The notes beneath the pieces were generated by a model. That model worked only from the letters and a program-made list of their open reading frames with translations. It was not told the origin of the DNA and made no database searches. The position numbers and the translations under genes were made by a program. 64,000 nucleotides of DNA, from contig NZ_QLLN01000006.1 of NCBI RefSeq assembly GCF_003259375.1, positions 248,001-312,000 of the forward strand, read 5' to 3'. Positions within the stretch are counted from its first letter, which is position 1, and the number at the start of each line of letters is the position of its first letter. Origin of the DNA: Arenibacter echinorum (GTDB lineage: Bacteria > Bacteroidota > Bacteroidia > Flavobacteriales > Flavobacteriaceae). This document shows positions 60,728 to 64,000 of this stretch, in pieces.

Positions 60728-61921
60728 TTATGCCAATACTTCCTTCACCTTATCTGCAGCTTCTTGAAATTGAACTGCGGAATGCACGGCCAGACCAGAA
60801 TTATCAATAATTTCCTTGGCCAATTCAGCATTGGTACCCTGTAATCTTACAATAATAGGCACCTTTATGGCATCTCCCATATTTTTGTAGGCATCCACTA
60901 CCCCTTGCGCCACACGATCGCAACGAACAATACCACCAAATATATTTATCAGGATACATTTAACAGCAGGATCCTTCAATATAATTCTGAAGGCTTCTTC
61001 TACCCTTTTGGCATCAGCGGTTCCCCCTACATCCAAAAAGTTGGCTGGCTCACCACCGGCCATTTTAATAAGATCCATTGTAGCCATAGCAAGTCCTGCA
61101 CCGTTCACCATACATCCAACATTGCCATCCAGATCAACGTAGTTTAGACCTACAGCCCTTGCTTCTACCTCAATTGGATTCTCCTCTAGCAAATCTCGCA
61201 TTTCAGCATATTGCTTTCTTCTATAAAGTGCATTGTCATCAATGGACACCTTGGCATCCACTGCCATAATCTTATCATCGGAAGTCTTAAGAACAGGGTT
61301 TATTTCGAATAAACTTGCATCGCTCTCCACATAAGCCTTATATAAACTAGTGACAAACTTGGTCATTTCCTTAAAAGCAGTTCCGGACAACCCCAAGTTA
61401 AAAGCTATTTTCCTTGCTTGAAAAGGCAATAGGCCAGTAGCAGGGTTTATTTCCTCGGTAAAGATTAGGTGAGGCGTTTTCTCTGCAACTTCCTCTATAT
61501 CCATTCCACCTTCGGTAGAATACATGATCATATTTCTCCCAGCGGCCCTGTTCAATAAAACGGACATATAAAATTCACTGGTTTCACTGTCCCCTGGATA
61601 ATAAACATCCTCGGCAACCAAAACTTTATGCACTTTTTTACCTTCAGCCGAAGTTTGCGGAGTAACTAAATTCATACCAATAATAGATCCTGCTATATCC
61701 TCTACCTCACGCAAGTTCTTCGCCAATTTGACTCCTCCTCCTTTTCCTCTTCCACCTGCGTGAACCTGGGCTTTAATTACATGCCAACCGGTTCCGGTTT
61801 CCTGGGTCAATTGTTTGGCAGCATCTACCGCTTCCTTGGCATTATAAGCCACTAAACCGCGTTGAATGCGTACTCCAAAGCTCGCTAAAATCTCTTTTCC
61901 TTGATATTCGTGAAGGTTCAT
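60728..61921 (-). CDS. sucC: Succinyl-CoA synthetase beta subunit
   Basis: Beta subunit of the ADP-/GDP-forming succinate-CoA ligase of the citric acid cycle. The 397-residue protein begins MNLHEYQGKEILASFGV and shows the ATP-grasp features VIKAQVHAGGRGKGGGVKLA, FEINPVL, CMVNGAGLAMATMD and ILINIFGGIVRCD. The alpha subunit sucD is not adjacent, as is common in Bacteroidota. A -7-like TATTTTTG on its strand (61949-61956) is 27 bases before the ATG. Confidence 0.97.
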   Translation of the reverse strand: MNLHEYQGKEILASFGVRIQRGLVAYNAKEAVDAAKQLTQETGTGWHVIKAQVHAGGRGKGGGVKLAKNLREVEDIAGSIIGMNLVTPQTSAEGKKVHKVLVAEDVYYPGDSETSEFYMSVLLNRAAGRNMIMYSTEGGMDIEEVAEKTPHLIFTEEINPATGLLPFQARKIAFNLGLSGTAFKEMTKFVTSLYKAYVESDASLFEINPVLKTSDDKIMAVDAKVSIDDNALYRRKQYAEMRDLLEENPIEVEARAVGLNYVDLDGNVGCMVNGAGLAMATMDLIKMAGGEPANFLDVGGTADAKRVEEAFRIILKDPAVKCILINIFGGIVRCDRVAQGVVDAYKNMGDAIKVPIIVRLQGTNAELAKEIIDNSGLAVHSAVQFQEAADKVKEVLA

Positions 61922-62160
61922 AAATTGAAGGTTCTAATTGTTCAGTTGCAAAAATAGGAAACACAGCGGATTTACCCTAATTAAATAAAACAGAAAAATA
62001 TTTAGCACTAAGTATAATGAAATTGTACCGCCAACAGAAAAAACTAATCCAATGCTACATCAAAGTTTTATCTAAAAACAATCGGCAGCGGTCATACATA
62101 CAATAAGCTTCCAATGGATGAATATTGCACTTTTCAGAAAGCCTGCCCAGTACTTTCATT

Positions 62161-62799
62161 TTAAATTTTGAAATCCTTAAAATCTATAGGATCGAAATTT
62201 TTAAAATGTCCGTTCATCCCTATCATTTCCTTAGATTGGTTTACCTGCTTTAAAACCTGAATGGTATTTGTTAAATGAGCTTTGACAAACAATAAGCGCT
62301 CGCTCTTATAGGTCATTTTCAAGAGTTTGTATTCTTGCGCCCGGGAAAGCCCTATCTTATGTATCAGTTGATAAATATCAAAATTCTCTAATGTAAGACC
62401 CAAATTAGATACATCCATAAGACCATATAGTTCAATGACAAGGCTAAGGACATTTTCCTCTAAGGTGGTAACGCTGTCATCATAATAAGGTAAAAATTCC
62501 ACCATGCCCGCAGCGTACAATTTGCCGTCCATAACTTTTTGGAAAGTATTTATTTTAAAGGTGCGCCGGCCAACACAAACAATATCCATTTCCCCACTGT
62601 CATAGGTTTTTATGATTTCCTTTAATTCCAGTTCAGCACCATATGCTATTTCCCCATCAATATAGGCAGGAACCCCAAAATTCATAGCCATTTCCCTGAC
62701 ATCCCTTATCAATTGTTTGTAACGTTCTTCAAAAATATGAAGGGCCACAATTTCACCAGGAAAAAAAACGGACGGTAAAGGAAACATAGGTAGCAACAT
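62161..62799 (-). CDS. LON peptidase substrate-binding (N-terminal) domain protein
   Basis: A 212-residue stand-alone LON_substr_bdg domain (PF02190). The ATG at 62799 gives MLLPMFPLPSVFFPGE, the family's usual start; the frame extends 20 codons further to 62859 but without conserved sequence and toward the lysA promoter. Landmarks: LHIFEERYKQL, DIVCVGRRTFKI. No peptidase or ATPase domain follows. It may act as an adaptor, but its role is unknown. It is divergent from lysA. Confidence 0.88.
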   Translation of the reverse strand: MLLPMFPLPSVFFPGEIVALHIFEERYKQLIRDVREMAMNFGVPAYIDGEIAYGAELELKEIIKTYDSGEMDIVCVGRRTFKINTFQKVMDGKLYAAGMVEFLPYYDDSVTTLEENVLSLVIELYGLMDVSNLGLTLENFDIYQLIHKIGLSRAQEYKLLKMTYKSERLLFVKAHLTNTIQVLKQVNQSKEMIGMNGHFKNFDPIDFKDFKI

Positions 62800-62909
62800 A
62801 TTTTTTTTGTTTAAAATTACAACGGACTCATCAAAAAACAAACCCTGACAATCCAACATCTGTTATATTAATAACAATATGTTACATTTTTCAACTATTG
62901 CTATATATT

Positions 62910-62941
62910 TTTGCTCAAAAACAATAAGTAGTCTAAATTTG
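62910..62941 (+). promoter_or_regulatory. Bacteroidota-type promoter of lysA
   Basis: TTTG (62910-62913), 20 nt, then TAAATTTG (62934-62941) matches the consensus TTTG-N17-23-TAnnTTTG in full. The -7 ends 16 bases before the lysA ATG. Confidence 0.75.
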
Positions 62942-62957
62942 CACAAAATATTGAACA

Positions 62958-64000
62958 ATGCGAAACACTGACTTATTAAAGATAGCACAAACTTATGGTG
63001 ACCCAGTCTATGTATACGATTCTGAGAAAATAATTTCCCAGTTTCATAGATTGACCAATGCATTTAAAGACGTAAAAAAATTACAATTAAATTACGCCAC
63101 AAAGGCGCTTTCAAATATTGCCATTTTAAAATTGATGAACAGTTTGGGAAGTGGACTCGATACCGTTTCCATACAAGAAGTTCAATTGGGACTCATGGCC
63201 GGTTTTGAGCCTAATTCTATTATATTCACTCCAAATGGTGTATCCTTGGAGGAAATTGAAGAAGCAGCTAAATTGGGCGTTCGTATCAACATTGACAACT
63301 TGTCCATTTTGGAACAGTTTGGCAGCAAGCATCCTGATATTCCTGTTTGCATTAGAATAAATCCGCACGTAATGGCCGGAGGAAATTCTAAAATCTCCGT
63401 AGGTCATATTGATTCCAAATTTGGCATTAGCATACACCAAATACCTCATTTGTTGCGTATCGTAAATCTTACGAACATGAAGGTAAATGGGATACACATG
63501 CATACTGGAAGTGACATTTTGGATATAGACGTATTCCTTTACGCTTCCGAAATTCTTTTTGAAACGGCCAAGAATTTCCAAGATCTTGAGTTTATAGACT
63601 TTGGAAGTGGATTTAAAGTACCTTATAAAGAAGGGGATATTGAAACCAACGTTGAAGAATTGGGGAAGAAATTAAGTAAACGTTTTAATGCTTTTTGCAA
63701 AGATTATGGCAGGGAACTGACCTTGGCCTTTGAGCCCGGTAAGTTTTTGGTTAGTGAGGCCGGTTTCTTTTTGGCCAAAGTAAATGTAGTAAAACAAACT
63801 ACTTCAACCGTTTTTGCCAGTGTAGACTCCGGATTCAACCATCTTATTCGCCCTATGTTTTATGGCGCCATCCACAGCATTGAAAATATCTCCAATCCTG
63901 AAGGACGTGAACGCTATTATTCTGTGGTGGGTTATATTTGTGAGACCGATACTTTTGCCAGCAATAAGCGCATCAATGAGATTTCCGAAGGGGACATCCT
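62958..64000 (+). CDS. lysA: Diaminopimelate decarboxylase, 3'-truncated by window edge
   Basis: Decarboxylates meso-diaminopimelate to lysine with pyridoxal phosphate. The ATG at 62958 opens a frame running off the window end (347 codons present; the enzyme is about 400-420 long). Visible: NYATKALSN with PLP Lys49, GLDTVSIQEV, HMHTGSD, DFGSGFKVPY (phosphate-binding loop), FEPGKFLVSEAG and CETDTFA, the cysteine-containing active-site loop from the partner subunit. dapD of the same pathway lies 20 kb upstream. A full-consensus promoter precedes it. Confidence 0.95.
   Translation, partial: MRNTDLLKIAQTYGDPVYVYDSEKIISQFHRLTNAFKDVKKLQLNYATKALSNIAILKLMNSLGSGLDTVSIQEVQLGLMAGFEPNSIIFTPNGVSLEEIEEAAKLGVRINIDNLSILEQFGSKHPDIPVCIRINPHVMAGGNSKISVGHIDSKFGISIHQIPHLLRIVNLTNMKVNGIHMHTGSDILDIDVFLYASEILFETAKNFQDLEFIDFGSGFKVPYKEGDIETNVEELGKKLSKRFNAFCKDYGRELTLAFEPGKFLVSEAGFFLAKVNVVKQTTSTVFASVDSGFNHLIRPMFYGAIHSIENISNPEGRERYYSVVGYICETDTFASNKRINEISEGDI

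Noticed and set aside
63126-63581. 151-codon minus-strand frame inside lysA
   Set aside because: lysA on the plus strand has all active-site motifs here, so this frame is a shadow.

Overview
The window is a compact, AT-rich stretch (roughly 40% G+C by eye) from a Gram-negative member of the Bacteroidota, most likely a Flavobacteriaceae species of the Maribacter/Arenibacter/Zobellia type (inference). The evidence is the gene content: DUF5606, tandem DUF1080 with a Tat-exported Gfo/Idh/MocA protein, DUF5916, DUF2911 and COX15-type heme A synthase. Lipoprotein and secreted enzymes are frequent, TTG/GTG starts are common, and several starts are preceded by Bacteroidota-type promoters (TTTG, about 20 nt, TAnnTTTG). 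I see no rRNA, tRNA, CRISPR array, prophage or intact insertion sequence.

Layout. 1-4.9 kb: 5'-truncated acetyl-CoA synthetase, a HipA-like kinase/DUF3037 pair and an APC permease. 4.9-9.6 kb: a small secreted protein, MsrA lipoprotein and a DUF1080 lipoprotein plus Tat oxidoreductase pair. 9.6-12.3 kb (minus strand): an ECF sigma factor, a membrane anti-sigma candidate and a large exported protein. 12.4-15 kb: aldose epimerase, DUF2911 and MeaB. 15.1-18.8 kb: a four-gene envelope-lipid glycosylation operon (GT2, tandem LAB_N, ArnT-like, unknown membrane protein). 18.8-21.1 kb (minus): PAP2 phosphatase, a small acidic protein and a MATE exporter. 21.6-25.1 kb: an orphan sensor kinase and MazG. 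25.2-40.4 kb: a long run of exported catabolic or scavenging proteins (TolB-like, DUF3500, SMP-30, EthD, DUF5916, serine hydrolase, esterases, GH20, S10 peptidase, prolyl-oligopeptidase-like). 40.6-43 kb: housekeeping (DUF5606, def, ruvX, dapD). 43-48.7 kb: a cluster for a phosphodiester-substituted surface glycan (HAD-like, LicD, TagD-like cytidylyltransferase, two GT2 domains, nucleotidyltransferase, and a CDP-glycerol-phosphotransferase/GT2 fusion). 48.7-64 kb: housekeeping (TsaC-type, CCA-adding enzyme, heme A synthase, NdpA, ABC exporter, UvrB, Hsp20, SucC, LysA) with a few uncharacterised genes, including a kinase-like protein at 53.8-54.9 kb.

How the genes work together. Two blocks act on the envelope. 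The 15-19 kb operon resembles a polyprenyl-phosphate-sugar to lipid A transfer system. The 43-48.7 kb cluster contains the parts needed to make CDP-activated alcohols and transfer their phosphate onto glycans, chemistry best known from teichoic acids and phosphocholine decoration but here in an apparent Gram-negative. The 25-40 kb block looks like periplasmic or secreted breakdown of peptides, amino sugars and esters. The most unusual items are the Glyphos_transf-GT2 fusion next to a stand-alone GT2 about 63% identical to its C-terminal half, the kinase-like protein with a complete set of kinase residues, the HipA-like kinase/DUF3037 pair, and the HAD-like protein with degenerate motifs beside licD.
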